A stretch of 15,761 nt of DNA from Actinomycetota bacterium (lineage in GTDB: Bacteria; Desulfobacterota; Deferrimicrobia; Deferrimicrobiales; Deferrimicrobiaceae): NCBI GenBank assembly GCA_016844415.1, contig JAENIX010000008.1, positions 1 through 15,761 on the forward strand, written 5' to 3'. Positions 1 through 7,666 of this stretch are shown in pieces. Within the stretch, counting starts at the first letter, position 1. Every line of letters starts with the position of its first letter. A program made the translations under genes and the position numbers. The notes below the pieces were generated by a model. The model did no database searches, was not told the origin of the DNA, and saw only the letters and a list, made by a program, of their open reading frames with translations.

Positions 1-406
1 CGGGCGGGAAGTGTTTCGGGTTCGATGTGATGATCGCTTTAGCCTTTCCCGCTATTGCGGCGGCGAAGAAAATATCGTCGGCAGGGTCAGGGGAGATCTC
101 GACGGAGTACCAAGGTTGGACCAGCACGCCGCCACGACGCAACGAGGCGATAAGATTGCCGGTATGGGCGGTCCGTACCCGGAGGCGATTGAGCACCTCA
201 TTGTACTCGTCGAGGATATCTTCGGTCAGGATGAGATCGAAGGAGCGCTTCTTGCGATCCAGCCATCTTTCGAGGAGAAGGCGAGAGGGATTATCCGATA
301 CGGCCAGCTCCTTCCGGGTGGGAGAGAAGAAGGCCTGGATCCCCCTCATGAGGACGCTCGTGTCCAGGACGTAGCGGTGGCGCTTACCTCGCCGTGATGG
401 TGACAA
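1..406 (-). CDS. PIN-domain toxin-like RNase, partial (3' end outside window)
   Basis: The minus frame entering at base 406 and running off the left edge encodes a PIN-domain protein resembling the COG1569 group of toxin-antitoxin RNases. Visible are the opening LDTSVL strand with Asp15, an acidic helix DEYNEVLNRL (about 66-75), and a late DPADD block (107-111) followed by a hydrophobic helix and IITSNPKHF. These match the Mg2+-binding acidic positions of PIN nucleases; the final acidic position reads Asn129 here. About 135 residues are present, so probably only 10-30 are missing. The chosen TTG start overlaps the end of the upstream MerR-like gene by 23 bases. The only nearby ATG (349) would remove the first catalytic Asp, so TTG is preferred. 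The expected role is cleavage of cytoplasmic RNA, held in check by the upstream protein. Family assignment is firm; RNA target and activity are inferred. Confidence 0.8.
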   Translation of the reverse strand, partial: MSPSRRGKRHRYVLDTSVLMRGIQAFFSPTRKELAVSDNPSRLLLERWLDRKKRSFDLILTEDILDEYNEVLNRLRVRTAHTGNLIASLRRGGVLVQPWYSVEISPDPADDIFFAAAIAGKAKAIITSNPKHFPP

Positions 407-974
407 CGGCCGTCTCGCCCTTTCCGGCGTGTGAACTGCGCCCTGATCGGACGTCGGATACGGCCTCGTCGATGTCCTCCTCGGTGATCCTTGCCTCCCG
501 CATCTCCCTGGCGATGGCATCCGCTGTCTCCCGGAACCGCTTCCTCCAATCGTCCTTTGGGCGTCCCCGGCGAATCGGAGCAACCTCTTCCTTTTCGGAC
601 TCGCAATGGCGGAGTAGGAGGAGAGGCTGCGACAGGTCGATCCGGATCGTTGCCGGAGCCATGACCTCGCCCCTGGTCGGGCGGAACCGAAGAATGAGCC
701 ATTTCTGTTTCCCGGTGATCCAGGCCGAGTAGTGCGGGCGCACGTTTTCGACGATCTTGGCGATCCGACGCGGAGAAAGTCCCAGTTCATGGAACGTGTG
801 GGCGAGGTAGACGTCGTAGACGGAGCGCTCGTCCAGCAACCTCAGGCTTCCCTTTCCACGTCCGGAAAGGCTGGCTTTGACGACGCCGGTCTCGAGAAAA
901 CGGCTCAGGTCTTTCTGGCGGACACCCCAACCGGCGAAGAGGTCGATGGCCTTGCCCAATTGGACTTGCAGCAT
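384..974 (-). CDS. MerR-like HTH protein, probable antitoxin of the PIN toxin
   Basis: This 196-residue protein has an N-terminal MerR-like winged-helix pattern. It runs from a short helix (WGVRQKDLSRFLE, about 16-28) through GVVKAS and a basic GRGKG wing to a second helix pair (about 48-76, HELGLSPRRIAKI). The C-terminal half is charged and ends with a helix (REARITEEDIDEAV, about 160-173) like the EED tail segments of other antitoxins. The ATG at 974 is preceded by a strong AAGGAGG nine bases away. The gene overlaps the downstream PIN gene, the usual arrangement of a toxin-antitoxin operon. A consensus promoter and a 24-bp dyad lie immediately upstream, which suggests autorepression. The HTH assignment is by pattern only. 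The antitoxin role is inferred from position, and a stand-alone regulator remains possible. Confidence 0.75.
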   Translation of the reverse strand: MLQVQLGKAIDLFAGWGVRQKDLSRFLETGVVKASLSGRGKGSLRLLDERSVYDVYLAHTFHELGLSPRRIAKIVENVRPHYSAWITGKQKWLILRFRPTRGEVMAPATIRIDLSQPLLLLRHCESEKEEVAPIRRGRPKDDWRKRFRETADAIAREMREARITEEDIDEAVSDVRSGRSSHAGKGETAVVTITAR

Positions 975-977
975 GAT

Positions 978-1001
978 ATGTAACCTCCTTTAGGGTTACA
1001 T
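978..1001 (-). promoter_or_regulatory. 24-bp inverted repeat over start site and SD (probable operator)
   Basis: A perfect dyad ATGTAACC, 8-base spacer, GGTTACAT. It spans the predicted transcription start and contains the AAGGAGG ribosome site of the MerR-like gene. Its upstream end touches the -10 box. It could be the binding site for autorepression by the HTH protein, or an RNA hairpin that hides the ribosome site; the sequence alone does not decide. Confidence 0.6.
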
Positions 1002-1028
1002 TATCTTCCTGATGGACACGTGTGTCAA
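1000..1028 (-). promoter_or_regulatory. Sigma-70-type promoter of the MerR-like/PIN operon
   Basis: On the minus strand, TTGACA (1028-1023), 17 bases, then GATAAT (1005-1000). The -35 is perfect and the -10 differs from consensus at one base. The predicted start falls near base 993, inside the 24-bp dyad, giving a leader of about 20 bases before the ATG at 974. Confidence 0.75.
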
Positions 1029-1057
1029 TCCTGTCCATCCTGTCCAGGCTGTCCTGC

Positions 1058-1291
1058 CTATGCTTTCTGGATATTGCCCCACCGGGCCGCTTTCTTCGCC
1101 ATCCACGGGTTGATCCCAAGGCGCTCTGCGATGCTGGTAAAGGGCATGCCCAACCTGCGGAGATGTAAGACTTTTTCTGAAATCTTTATGTAGACCGGGA
1201 TTGCGTCCTCGTCCGTCGGGTTCACCTCGATGGGGATCTCGGACGCGGTTCGAATTCTTTCAGATGGGGCGCGCCATTTTTCCGTTGCCAC
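1058..1291 (-). CDS. Small HTH protein fragment, recombinase-tail-like (copy A)
   Basis: A GTG start at 1291 gives 77 residues. The C-terminal half carries a helix-turn-helix: HLRRLGMPF, SIAERLGI, WMAKKAARW (about 43-71). This pattern resembles the DNA-binding tail of site-specific recombinases, but the family is not certain. There is no convincing ribosome site. The same frame stays open upstream to about base 1447 without another ATG, so this is probably a 5'-truncated relic. A second copy (B) lies at 13339-13557. The two proteins are about 75% identical over roughly 68 residues (manual count) with many silent differences, and both begin their similarity at KWRAPSER. The conservation implies selection on a parent gene family rather than recent duplication. 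Function unknown. Confidence 0.4.
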   Translation of the reverse strand: MATEKWRAPSERIRTASEIPIEVNPTDEDAIPVYIKISEKVLHLRRLGMPFTSIAERLGINPWMAKKAARWGNIQKA

Positions 1292-1298
1292 GCATTGC

Positions 1299-1323
1299 GA
1301 GGATTCGAAGTAGCCGAATCCTC
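1299..1323. repeat. 9-bp perfect inverted repeat, 7-base loop
   Basis: GAGGATTCG and CGAATCCTC separated by seven bases. It lies just upstream of the copy A ORF and before the SHOCT-like gene. No T-run follows on either side, so it is not a typical terminator. It may be an operator or chance; no function is assigned. Confidence 0.35.
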
Positions 1324-1419
1324 CAGGGCGCGTCGTTCCTTTGAATGAGTTGGCTTCCCCGCAATGTTCGGCACACGCCGCGCTGAATTTTTTGACAGGA
1401 TTGACCGAGGTTATATGGT

Positions 1420-1944
1420 GTGGACAAGCTCTGGGACAGGACCAGACTGCTCAAGGAAGGGAAGGAATTGTCCGCCTTCCTGGCACGACAGGCTTTCAAT
1501 CAGATTCCGGGCATGAGCGCTGTTGCGGCGCTGATCGTCGGCTGGTGGGTCGCTTCGACATTCACCACCTCTCCCTTCAGGGCGTTCATGGCCAGATGGG
1601 GTCTCATGAAGGGGGGCAGTCACGTCGTCAGCGGCAGCACCTACCGGTTCCTCTCCATTGTCCTGCCGATCCTCGTGGCGGCGGTCACCGCATACGCGGT
1701 CAGCAAGATTCTGAAAGTCGTTCGTGAACAACAAATGCAGAAGAACATGATCAGGGTCTCGCAGCTTGGAGAAGAGATTCAGGCCCTGGTCAACGACAGG
1801 CTCTCCATCCTGGAAAAAGCGAAGGAGGCCGGACTGCTCTCCGACGGGGAGTACCTCACGAGAAAGGCGAATCTGTACAACGAATATGCCAGAATTCCTT
1901 CCTCGCAAATCAAGGATCTTCTGATCGGCAAACTCACCAACTGA
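1420..1944 (+). CDS. Two-TM membrane protein with SHOCT-like C-terminal segment
   Basis: This 174-residue protein starts at GTG 1420, with GAGG about ten bases upstream. It has an amphipathic N-terminus, a first membrane helix (about 31-48, SAVAALIVGWWVASTF), a second (about 77-97, FLSIVLPILVAAVTAYAVSK), then a basic and coiled-coil-like stretch (about 98-125). The C-terminus (about 125-155, LEKAKEAGLLSDGEY) resembles the SHOCT motif, a short oligomerisation segment found at the ends of many membrane proteins. I do not recognise the specific family and assign no function. The stop codon lies at the start of a 6-bp inverted repeat (1942-1959) without a T-run, a weak candidate terminator. A TTGACA at 1392-1397 is present, but its best -10 would place transcription start inside the gene. 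Confidence 0.6.
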   Translation: MDKLWDRTRLLKEGKELSAFLARQAFNQIPGMSAVAALIVGWWVASTFTTSPFRAFMARWGLMKGGSHVVSGSTYRFLSIVLPILVAAVTAYAVSKILKVVREQQMQKNMIRVSQLGEEIQALVNDRLSILEKAKEAGLLSDGEYLTRKANLYNEYARIPSSQIKDLLIGKLTN

Positions 1945-1986
1945 CTTATCCGAAAGTCATCTTCCCAAACTGGTATAGAAAAGTTA

Positions 1987-2064
1987 GAAGGAAAGCGTTT
2001 CGATCCAGTAGTGCCCAGTTTCGTCCGGTATGGCGCACCATATCAATATTTATAGGGAATCCGG
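1987..2064 (+). repeat. Dispersed repeat, copy R1 (direct repeat upstream of hemerythrin gene)
   Basis: Seventy-eight bases align without gaps to 2607-2684 at 64 identical positions (about 82%, manual count). The best-conserved core runs from AGCGTTTC to TGGCGCACCA (1994-2040), and a shared AGGGAATC follows 14 bases later. A third, core-only copy lies at 15015-15061. On the minus strand all three cores can be read as a peptide beginning (M/V)-x-R-H-T-G, but there is no sign that it is expressed. Confidence 0.75.
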
Positions 2065-2183
2065 ATGGACGCTGCCGAAGGGAACAATTCATTGAATTTT
2101 CATTCAATTTTTACCGAATAGTGAAACCGGGGAAGAGTTGACATGGCCCGATAAACCTCCGGGGGGATCGAAAGGAGAGTGTA

Positions 2184-2594
2184 ATGACAACGAGCCTGTT
2201 CAAATGGAAAAATGATTTTTCTGTCGGCATCAAGGAATTGGACGATCAACACAGGAGTTTTTTTGAAATCCTTAACCGGTTGGGGGAGGCGGCAGGGAGG
2301 AATAAGGGTATCGAGGTCGTCGGCCTTGTGTTGCAAGAGCTAAACGAGTACAGCCGTCACCATTTTGCCGAAGAAGAAAACTGGCTTAGGGTCGTAGGGT
2401 TCCCCGGACTTCAATTTCAGAAAAAGCAGCATGAATTCTTCATCTCGCAGGTTACGGATTTACTGGACAAATATTCTAAAGGGGACGCCAACCTCCCGAT
2501 CAGCACGATGGAATTTTTGAGGGACTGGTTGCTGAGCCATATCCTGGAAAATGATAAAAAATACGGGACGTATATGCACGATGTTCGGGAGTAG
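2184..2594 (+). CDS. Bacteriohemerythrin (oxygen-binding di-iron protein)
   Basis: This 136-residue single-domain hemerythrin has the full ligand set: the DDQH segment (about 19-22), the YSRHHFAEEE segment (about 52-61) with two His and a bridging Glu, QKKQHEFF (about 76-83), and LLSHILENDKKY (about 111-122) with His and Asp. It should bind O2 at a non-heme di-iron site in the cytoplasm, for oxygen sensing, storage or delivery in a microaerophile or anaerobe. The ATG is preceded by AAAGGAG eight bases upstream. The gene stands alone between two copies of a direct repeat and ends in an intrinsic terminator, so it forms a self-contained unit. No fused signalling domain is present, and length is normal for the family. 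Confidence 0.93.
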   Translation: MTTSLFKWKNDFSVGIKELDDQHRSFFEILNRLGEAAGRNKGIEVVGLVLQELNEYSRHHFAEEENWLRVVGFPGLQFQKKQHEFFISQVTDLLDKYSKGDANLPISTMEFLRDWLLSHILENDKKYGTYMHDVRE

Positions 2595-2606
2595 GGGAAA
2601 TTAGGG

Positions 2607-2684
2607 GAAGGAGAGCGTTTCCTCCCAGTAGTGCCCGGTTTCGTCCGGTATGGCGCGCCATCGGAATCCTCAAAGGGAATCTGG
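2607..2684 (+). repeat. Dispersed repeat, copy R2 (direct repeat downstream of hemerythrin gene)
   Basis: It aligns gap-free to R1 with an exact 620-base offset. Its core carries a perfect 12-bp palindrome ATGGCGCGCCAT (2650-2661). Its distal end runs into the terminator hairpin at 2672-2706. R1 keeps the first half of that segment but has lost the matching second arm. Confidence 0.75.
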
Positions 2685-2706
2685 CCTGATGCCGGGTTCC
2701 CTTTTT
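2672..2706 (+). terminator. Rho-independent terminator after the hemerythrin gene
   Basis: AAAGGGAA (2672-2679) pairs with TTCCCTTT (2697-2704). The stem continues inward through two G-U pairs and GGC/GCC to about 14 bp with a five-base loop. A T-run (2702-2706) and a second T-run follow. It would end transcription 80-110 bases after the hemerythrin stop. Confidence 0.8.
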
Positions 2707-2761
2707 CGGTTTTTCGGCCCGTGTGGCTGATTTGTGGTTCGTATGATATTGGCGGTGAAGA

Positions 2762-2790
2762 TTCGATCGCTTTCACGCGATACATATAAT
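2762..2790 (+). promoter_or_regulatory. Candidate promoter of the PocR hybrid kinase
   Basis: A perfect TATAAT (2785-2790) with a poor -35 (TTCGAT, 2762-2767) 17 bases upstream. It lies 53 bases before the kinase ATG and after the terminator. The -10 is convincing, the -35 is not, so an activator may be needed. Confidence 0.4.
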
Positions 2791-2843
2791 TCGAGGCCGA
2801 TGTTGATTTATGCGCATCTGCGTGAGACATCTGGAGTGCAAAT

Positions 2844-5696
2844 ATGAAGCACCAAATCGAGGATCTACTGGATATTCCCCGGCTTCAGGCTGCTTTGGAC
2901 AGCCTTTACGCCTCGTCCAAAATCCCCTCCGCCATCATCGACAACGAAGGAAAAATCCACACCGGTTCCGGTTGGCAGGACGTCTGCACGAAATTCCATC
3001 GCGTCCACCCCGAGGCCCGGAAGCGGTGCATCGAGAGCGACATCTACATCACCGGCCACATCGGCGAGGCCAACCCCTCGATCACCTATAAATGCCCTCA
3101 CGGGCTGGTGGATTCGGCGACCCCGATCTTCATCGAGGGCGAACACATCGGGAACGTCTTCACGGGTCAACTGTTCCTTGAAGAGCCGGATCTGGATTAC
3201 TTCCGGTCGCAGGGAAGTGCTTACGGATTCGACGAAGAAAAATATATCGACGCGGTGAAGAAAGTCCCGGTCATCACGGGGCAGGCATTGCAGGAAAACT
3301 TGGCATTCGTAGCACACCTCACGGGAATGCTCGCGGAGATGGGGCTGAAGCGTGCGAGGGAAAAGGAGGCCGAGAAGCGGTTCAGGGAGAGTGAGGAACG
3401 GTACCGGGCGGTGGTGGAGGGACTGCCGGACGTCGTGATGCGCTTTGACCGCGACGGACGGCACCTGTTCGTATCCGATAACGTCAGCAGGGTGGTTGAC
3501 CTCCCGGCGGCGCAATTCATCGGCAAGACCCATCGCGAGCTTGGTTTTCCCGAAGCGCAGTTCCGGTTTTGGGAGGACGCCATCCTGGGTGTGTTCGACA
3601 GCGGCGCGCCTTACGAGACCGAGTTTACGTTAGAGGGCAGGCAAGGGCCGGTGATCTTCAACTGGCGGCTCGTGCCCGAGCGGGACGCACAGGGGATGGT
3701 CCAATCGGTGCTCTCTTTCAAGCGCGATATCACCGACCACCGCCGGGCGGAGGAGAAACTGCGCCAATCGGAGAAGAAGATCCTGGAATCTCAAAATCTC
3801 TTGCAGGCGGTAGTGGACGGGACGACAGACGCTGTCTACGTCAAGGATCTGCAGGGACGTTACCGTCTCTTCAACGCCGCGGCTTCGCGCTTCACGGGGA
3901 AGAGTTTCGCCGAGGTGATCGGAAACGACGACACCATCCTGTTCCCCGCCGATGAAGCCAGGACGGTCATGGAAGGCGACAGGGGCGTCATCGCCTCCGG
4001 GAAGACGTTGACATACGAGGAACATGTCACGACCGCGGAGGGAGAGAAGGTGACCTTCCTCTCGACGAAGGGGCCCATGGTCGACGAACACGGCAATGCC
4101 ACCGGGCTTTTCGGCATCGCCCGTGATATCACCGGGCAGAAGCGGGCGGAGGAGTCCATTCGGGAGAGCGAGGCGAAGTATCGCGGCTTGTTCGAGCACA
4201 TGCAGGAAGGATGCGCGTATTGCAGGATGATCTTCGAGAACGGCGATCCGATGGATTTTATTTATCTCTCCGTCAACACTGCGTTCGAGACTCTGACGGG
4301 GTTAAAGGATGTCGCCGGGAAGCGGGTTAGCGAGGTCATCCCGGGCATCCGATCGTCCGATCCCGCATTGTTCGAAACCTATGGTCGTGTGGCACGCACC
4401 GGCGAACCCGAAAAGGTCGAGATTTTCGTCGAAGCGTTGCAGCAGTGGTTCTTGATCTCCGTCTACTCCCCGGAACAGGAGTATTTCGTCGCCGTGTTCG
4501 ACGTCATCACCGACCGCAAGCGTGCCGAAGTCCAGAAGGAAAAGTTGCAGGCCCAGCTCCTGCAGGCGATGAAGATGGAGGCGGTGGGCCGCCTGGCGGG
4601 GGGCGTGGCGCACGACTTCAACAATCTCCTGACGGTGATCATCGGCAACGTGGCGTTGGCTCTGATGAAGCTTACCCCGTCCGATCCGGCCAAGGGCCTG
4701 CTCGACGAGGCGAACAAGGCCGCGGAGAGGGCGACCCGGCTGACGCAGCAGCTTCTTGCGTTCTCCCGCAAGCAGATCATCGAGCCGAAGGTCCAGGACA
4801 TCAACATCCTGATGGTCGATCTGAACAAGATGCTGATCCGCCTGATCGGGGAGAATATCGACCTGAAAACGATCCCCGGCGAGGACCTCTGGTTGGTGAA
4901 GGTCGACGCCGGTCAGTTCGAGCAGATCTTGGTCAACCTGGCGGTGAACGCCCGGGACGCGATGCCTGACGGCGGGAAGGTCGTCATCGAGACCTCGAAC
5001 GCGGAGCTGGACGACGACTACTGTTCCCGCCATCCCTACGTCAAGCCGGGAAGGTTCGTCGTGGTGGCCGTGAGCGACACGGGGCACGGCATGAGCGAGG
5101 AGGTCAAGGAGCATATTTTCGAGCCGTTCTTCACTACGAAAGCCAAAGGGAGCGGGACCGGCTTCGGCCTTGCGACGACCTACGGTGCGGTGAAGCAGGC
5201 AGGGGGCTCCATCGAAGTGTATTCAGAGGTCGGGATGGGGACGACCTTCAAGATCTACCTGCCGCGGATTGAAGGAGAAACCTCAAAGTTGGAGAGAGAC
5301 GACCGACCAAAGAAGCTCCTGGGCGGTACCGAGACAGTATTGCTCGTGGAGGACGAGAACATCGTGCGGGAGTTGGCCGTCCGGGTCCTCGATGAATTGG
5401 GATATAGGGTATTGCAGGCCGGAAACGGCGACACGGCGATCGCCCTGGCGATGAAATACGGGGAGCGGATCGACCTGCTGCTGACGGACGTTGTGATGCC
5501 GGGGATGAGCGGGCGTGAGGTGGCGAACCGGTTGACGCAAATCCATCCGGAGACGAGGGTGCTCTTCACCTCGGGGTACACGGATGACGCGATCGTGCAC
5601 CACGGCGTACTGGACGAGGGCGTGTCCTTCATCGGTAAGCCGTACACCCCGTCGGCGCTTGCAAGGAAGGTCCGGGAAGTACTCGGCAAGGCGTGA
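2844..5696 (+). CDS. Soluble hybrid histidine kinase PocR-PAS-PAS-PAS-HisKA-HATPase-REC
   Basis: This 950-residue protein has no membrane segment. Residues about 5-165 form a PocR-type ligand-binding domain with Cys48, Cys62 and Cys84. Three PAS domains follow (about 185-300, 315-435, 440-560), each ending in a DIT/VIT signature. The HisKA box VAHDFNN places the phospho-accepting His at 590. The ATPase has the N box near 698-705, DTGHG at 745-749 and a Gly-rich GSGTGFGLA stretch at 769-777. The C-terminal receiver has Glu836/Asp837, phospho-acceptor Asp882, Thr909 and Lys932. The HDFNN-type H box is typical of multi-PAS hybrid kinases. ATG is preceded by GGAG about nine bases upstream. It stands alone, convergent with the Yfi-like operon. 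PocR domains in other proteins bind small hydrocarbon derivatives such as propanediol; the ligand here is unknown. With a terminal receiver, phosphate probably passes to a separate phosphotransfer protein or regulator not seen here. Confidence 0.93.
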   Translation: MKHQIEDLLDIPRLQAALDSLYASSKIPSAIIDNEGKIHTGSGWQDVCTKFHRVHPEARKRCIESDIYITGHIGEANPSITYKCPHGLVDSATPIFIEGEHIGNVFTGQLFLEEPDLDYFRSQGSAYGFDEEKYIDAVKKVPVITGQALQENLAFVAHLTGMLAEMGLKRAREKEAEKRFRESEERYRAVVEGLPDVVMRFDRDGRHLFVSDNVSRVVDLPAAQFIGKTHRELGFPEAQFRFWEDAILGVFDSGAPYETEFTLEGRQGPVIFNWRLVPERDAQGMVQSVLSFKRDITDHRRAEEKLRQSEKKILESQNLLQAVVDGTTDAVYVKDLQGRYRLFNAAASRFTGKSFAEVIGNDDTILFPADEARTVMEGDRGVIASGKTLTYEEHVTTAEGEKVTFLSTKGPMVDEHGNATGLFGIARDITGQKRAEESIRESEAKYRGLFEHMQEGCAYCRMIFENGDPMDFIYLSVNTAFETLTGLKDVAGKRVSEVIPGIRSSDPALFETYGRVARTGEPEKVEIFVEALQQWFLISVYSPEQEYFVAVFDVITDRKRAEVQKEKLQAQLLQAMKMEAVGRLAGGVAHDFNNLLTVIIGNVALALMKLTPSDPAKGLLDEANKAAERATRLTQQLLAFSRKQIIEPKVQDINILMVDLNKMLIRLIGENIDLKTIPGEDLWLVKVDAGQFEQILVNLAVNARDAMPDGGKVVIETSNAELDDDYCSRHPYVKPGRFVVVAVSDTGHGMSEEVKEHIFEPFFTTKAKGSGTGFGLATTYGAVKQAGGSIEVYSEVGMGTTFKIYLPRIEGETSKLERDDRPKKLLGGTETVLLVEDENIVRELAVRVLDELGYRVLQAGNGDTAIALAMKYGERIDLLLTDVVMPGMSGREVANRLTQIHPETRVLFTSGYTDDAIVHHGVLDEGVSFIGKPYTPSALARKVREVLGKA

Positions 5697-5764
5697 CGGG
5701 AGAGCAGTTCAGGAGCACGGTCCTTATTCGACTGTCAGGCACGAGCGCAACAGAGTCGTCCGCA

Positions 5765-7276
5765 TCAACCTTTCAACTTCTCGTAGACCTCCTCGAACCC
5801 GGACGCGTTCTCCTCGAAGGTCCTCAGCACCTCGGGATCGAAATGACCGGGCATCGTCCTGCCGTCGCCGACGGTAATGATTTTGTACGTCTTGTCATGA
5901 TCGAACGCCGGCTTGTACGACCGGGCGTTTCTCAATGCGTCGTACTGGTCGGCGATGTTGACCAGCCTCCCCTCGATGGGTATCTGTTCTCCCTTCAGGC
6001 CCTTCGGATACCCGGCACCGTCCCACCGCTCGTGGTGGGTCAGTGCGATGGCCTTCCCGATGCCGAGTTTCCGGTGTTCCCCGATGATCTTTGCCCCGTA
6101 GACCGCATGCTGCTTCATGGACTCCCATTCCTCGGCCGTCAATCCCCCGGATTTCTTCAGGATGCCGGGATGGATGTGGATCTTGCCCACGTCGTGAAGC
6201 GGAGCCTGCACGCGGATGTTCTCGATGAACTCCCTGCTTAATCCCATTTTCCCGGCAAGGAGGGCGCAATACTCGCCGACTCTCAGGATGTGGTTCCCCG
6301 TGTCCTCGTCGTTCGCCTCGGCGGCCCTCGCAAGGGCATAGACAGTGTACGCGAAGGCGTCGTCGACCTCCTTCAATTTCATCGCCAACGACCGCAGGAA
6401 GAGCGTATGCATGACGAGGCTGTTCACCACGGCCGTGTCGTAGAGGGAAACCTCCCTCCCGTAATTGAGCGCGAAGACGCAAAGGATGTCGCTTGCGTAG
6501 CAGACCAGGTTCCGGACATCGGTGCCGAGCCCCTTGAGTTTGACGGTAAACGGCCGAAACATCGGGTCGTGGTCCGGATCGTTGGAAAAGAAGATCGTAG
6601 AGGGTCCCCCGCCGGGGACGTCCGGCGCGAAATCCATGGCGACGGCGGCGCGCCGCACATCCCCTTTCCCTGCGTAAAGGAACCATTCGTGTCTCGTCGT
6701 CCCGCCCAGAAGGCGGACCACGATGCTCTGCGGCCCGCCCGAGCCGTTGTCGCAGCCCTGGAACAACACCTCCACGATCCCGTCGATCTTCGACATGAGG
6801 TCGAAATCCGCATCGTTGAATGTCCGGACGATCTTCTCCGAGTAGGAGTTCATCTCGATCATGTCGCTGTAGGCGTTCCGGAGCCGGTCGCCGAGGCTCT
6901 TCATCTTGAGGAGCATTTTCGTCCGGGCGATCACTTCCCCCTCGTCGAAGGGCTTCGACAGAAAATCGTCGGCCCCGGCCTCGATCCCGCGGATCCGGTC
7001 CTCCCGGGAGGTCAGGGCGGTGATGAGGACGACGGGCAGGTGCCTCGTCTCCTCGTTCTCCTTGATCTTCCGGCAGGCGTCGAACCCGTTCATCTTCGAC
7101 ATCATCACGTCCAGCAAAACGCAGTCGACCTTCTGCTCCCGGATCTTGCGGAGCCCTTCCTCCCCGTTTCCGGCGGTGAGAACTTCATACCCCATCGGCA
7201 GCAGGACCGCCTCGAGAAGCTTTAGATTCAGGATTTCGTCGTCCACGCAGAGAATCCGGGGTTTACGATCCGACAT
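5765..7276 (-). CDS. Response regulator with HD-GYP c-di-GMP phosphodiesterase (RpfG-like)
   Basis: This 503-residue protein has a receiver at about 7-123 (Asp12/Asp13, phospho-acceptor Asp56, Lys108). A middle region follows (about 130-295), then an HD-GYP domain (about 305-485). The catalytic HD is His361-Asp362 with GK following, then a HHERWDG stretch (414-420) and an intact GYP at 422-424, so c-di-GMP hydrolysis is expected. The middle region contains neither DNA-binding nor recognised PAS/GAF motifs and is longer than the usual short linker of RpfG proteins. ATG 7276 is chosen because AAAGGAG sits just upstream; the frame stays open further but its codons are the shadow of the preceding gene. 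The gene begins 17 bases after the receiver gene and is last in the five-gene operon. It is the only recognisable c-di-GMP enzyme in the operon and is the probable final output. Confidence 0.93.
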   Translation of the reverse strand: MSDRKPRILCVDDEILNLKLLEAVLLPMGYEVLTAGNGEEGLRKIREQKVDCVLLDVMMSKMNGFDACRKIKENEETRHLPVVLITALTSREDRIRGIEAGADDFLSKPFDEGEVIARTKMLLKMKSLGDRLRNAYSDMIEMNSYSEKIVRTFNDADFDLMSKIDGIVEVLFQGCDNGSGGPQSIVVRLLGGTTRHEWFLYAGKGDVRRAAVAMDFAPDVPGGGPSTIFFSNDPDHDPMFRPFTVKLKGLGTDVRNLVCYASDILCVFALNYGREVSLYDTAVVNSLVMHTLFLRSLAMKLKEVDDAFAYTVYALARAAEANDEDTGNHILRVGEYCALLAGKMGLSREFIENIRVQAPLHDVGKIHIHPGILKKSGGLTAEEWESMKQHAVYGAKIIGEHRKLGIGKAIALTHHERWDGAGYPKGLKGEQIPIEGRLVNIADQYDALRNARSYKPAFDHDKTYKIITVGDGRTMPGHFDPEVLRTFEENASGFEEVYEKLKG

Positions 7277-7293
7277 GGCTTCTCCTTTCGGCT

Positions 7294-7662
7294 TCACACC
7301 CGAAGGTGTTTTTTTACGATATCGGGCAACTCGACGAGGTCTATAGGTTTCTGGATGTAGTCGTCGAATCCCTCTCCGATCAGCCTCTCCCTGTCGCCAT
7401 GCATGGCCAGGGACGTCACGGCGAGGATCTTGATCTCCCTCGTTTCCGCGCGCATCCTCAGGTTTTTCATGGCGTCCACCCCGCTCATCACGGGCATCTG
7501 GATGTCCATCAGGATCAGCCCGGGGCAGTGCTCCACGGCCATGTCGATGCATTCGAGCCCGTCCCTGGCCTCCAGCACCTCGTACCCGAAATAGCTCAGG
7601 ACATCCCTCATCAGGACCAGATTCTTCTCGTTGTCCTCCACAACCAGGATCCGTGGGGCCAT
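7294..7662 (-). CDS. Single-domain response regulator (DivK/CheY-like receiver)
   Basis: This 122-residue stand-alone receiver has Glu9/Asp10, phospho-acceptor Asp53, Thr83 and Lys105-Pro106. The helix-4 region reads SLAMHGDRE, the AM-x-GD pattern seen in DivK-type and hybrid-kinase receivers. No output domain is present, so it should act by protein contact or as a phosphate relay. It starts four bases after the kinase stop, with GGAGG overlapping the end of the kinase gene. Its position between the kinase and the receiver-HD-GYP gene suggests that the same kinase feeds both receivers, or that this one tunes the kinase by feedback. Confidence 0.92.
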   Translation of the reverse strand: MAPRILVVEDNEKNLVLMRDVLSYFGYEVLEARDGLECIDMAVEHCPGLILMDIQMPVMSGVDAMKNLRMRAETREIKILAVTSLAMHGDRERLIGEGFDDYIQKPIDLVELPDIVKKHLRV

Positions 7663-7666
7663 CCGC

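Noticed and set aside
1015..1026. CACGTG-centred palindrome in the MerR-like promoter spacer, and a CACGTG next to the -10 of the Fic inhibitor gene
   Set aside because: A shared six-base palindrome in two promoters is too short to claim a common regulator.
1392..1419. TTGACA-N16-TATGGT promoter for the SHOCT-like gene
   Set aside because: It would start transcription inside the coding region after GTG 1420, with no good later start codon.
2091..2108. ATTGAAT-4-ATTCAAT inverted repeat followed by T-run before the hemerythrin gene
   Set aside because: The stem is AT-only in practice and too weak for a terminator; no gene on the plus strand close upstream needs one, and an operator role is unsupported.
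7277..7552. Upstream extension of the HD-GYP gene to base 7552
   Set aside because: The extra 92 codons overlap the receiver gene, are shadow-like in composition, and a proper ribosome site precedes ATG 7276.
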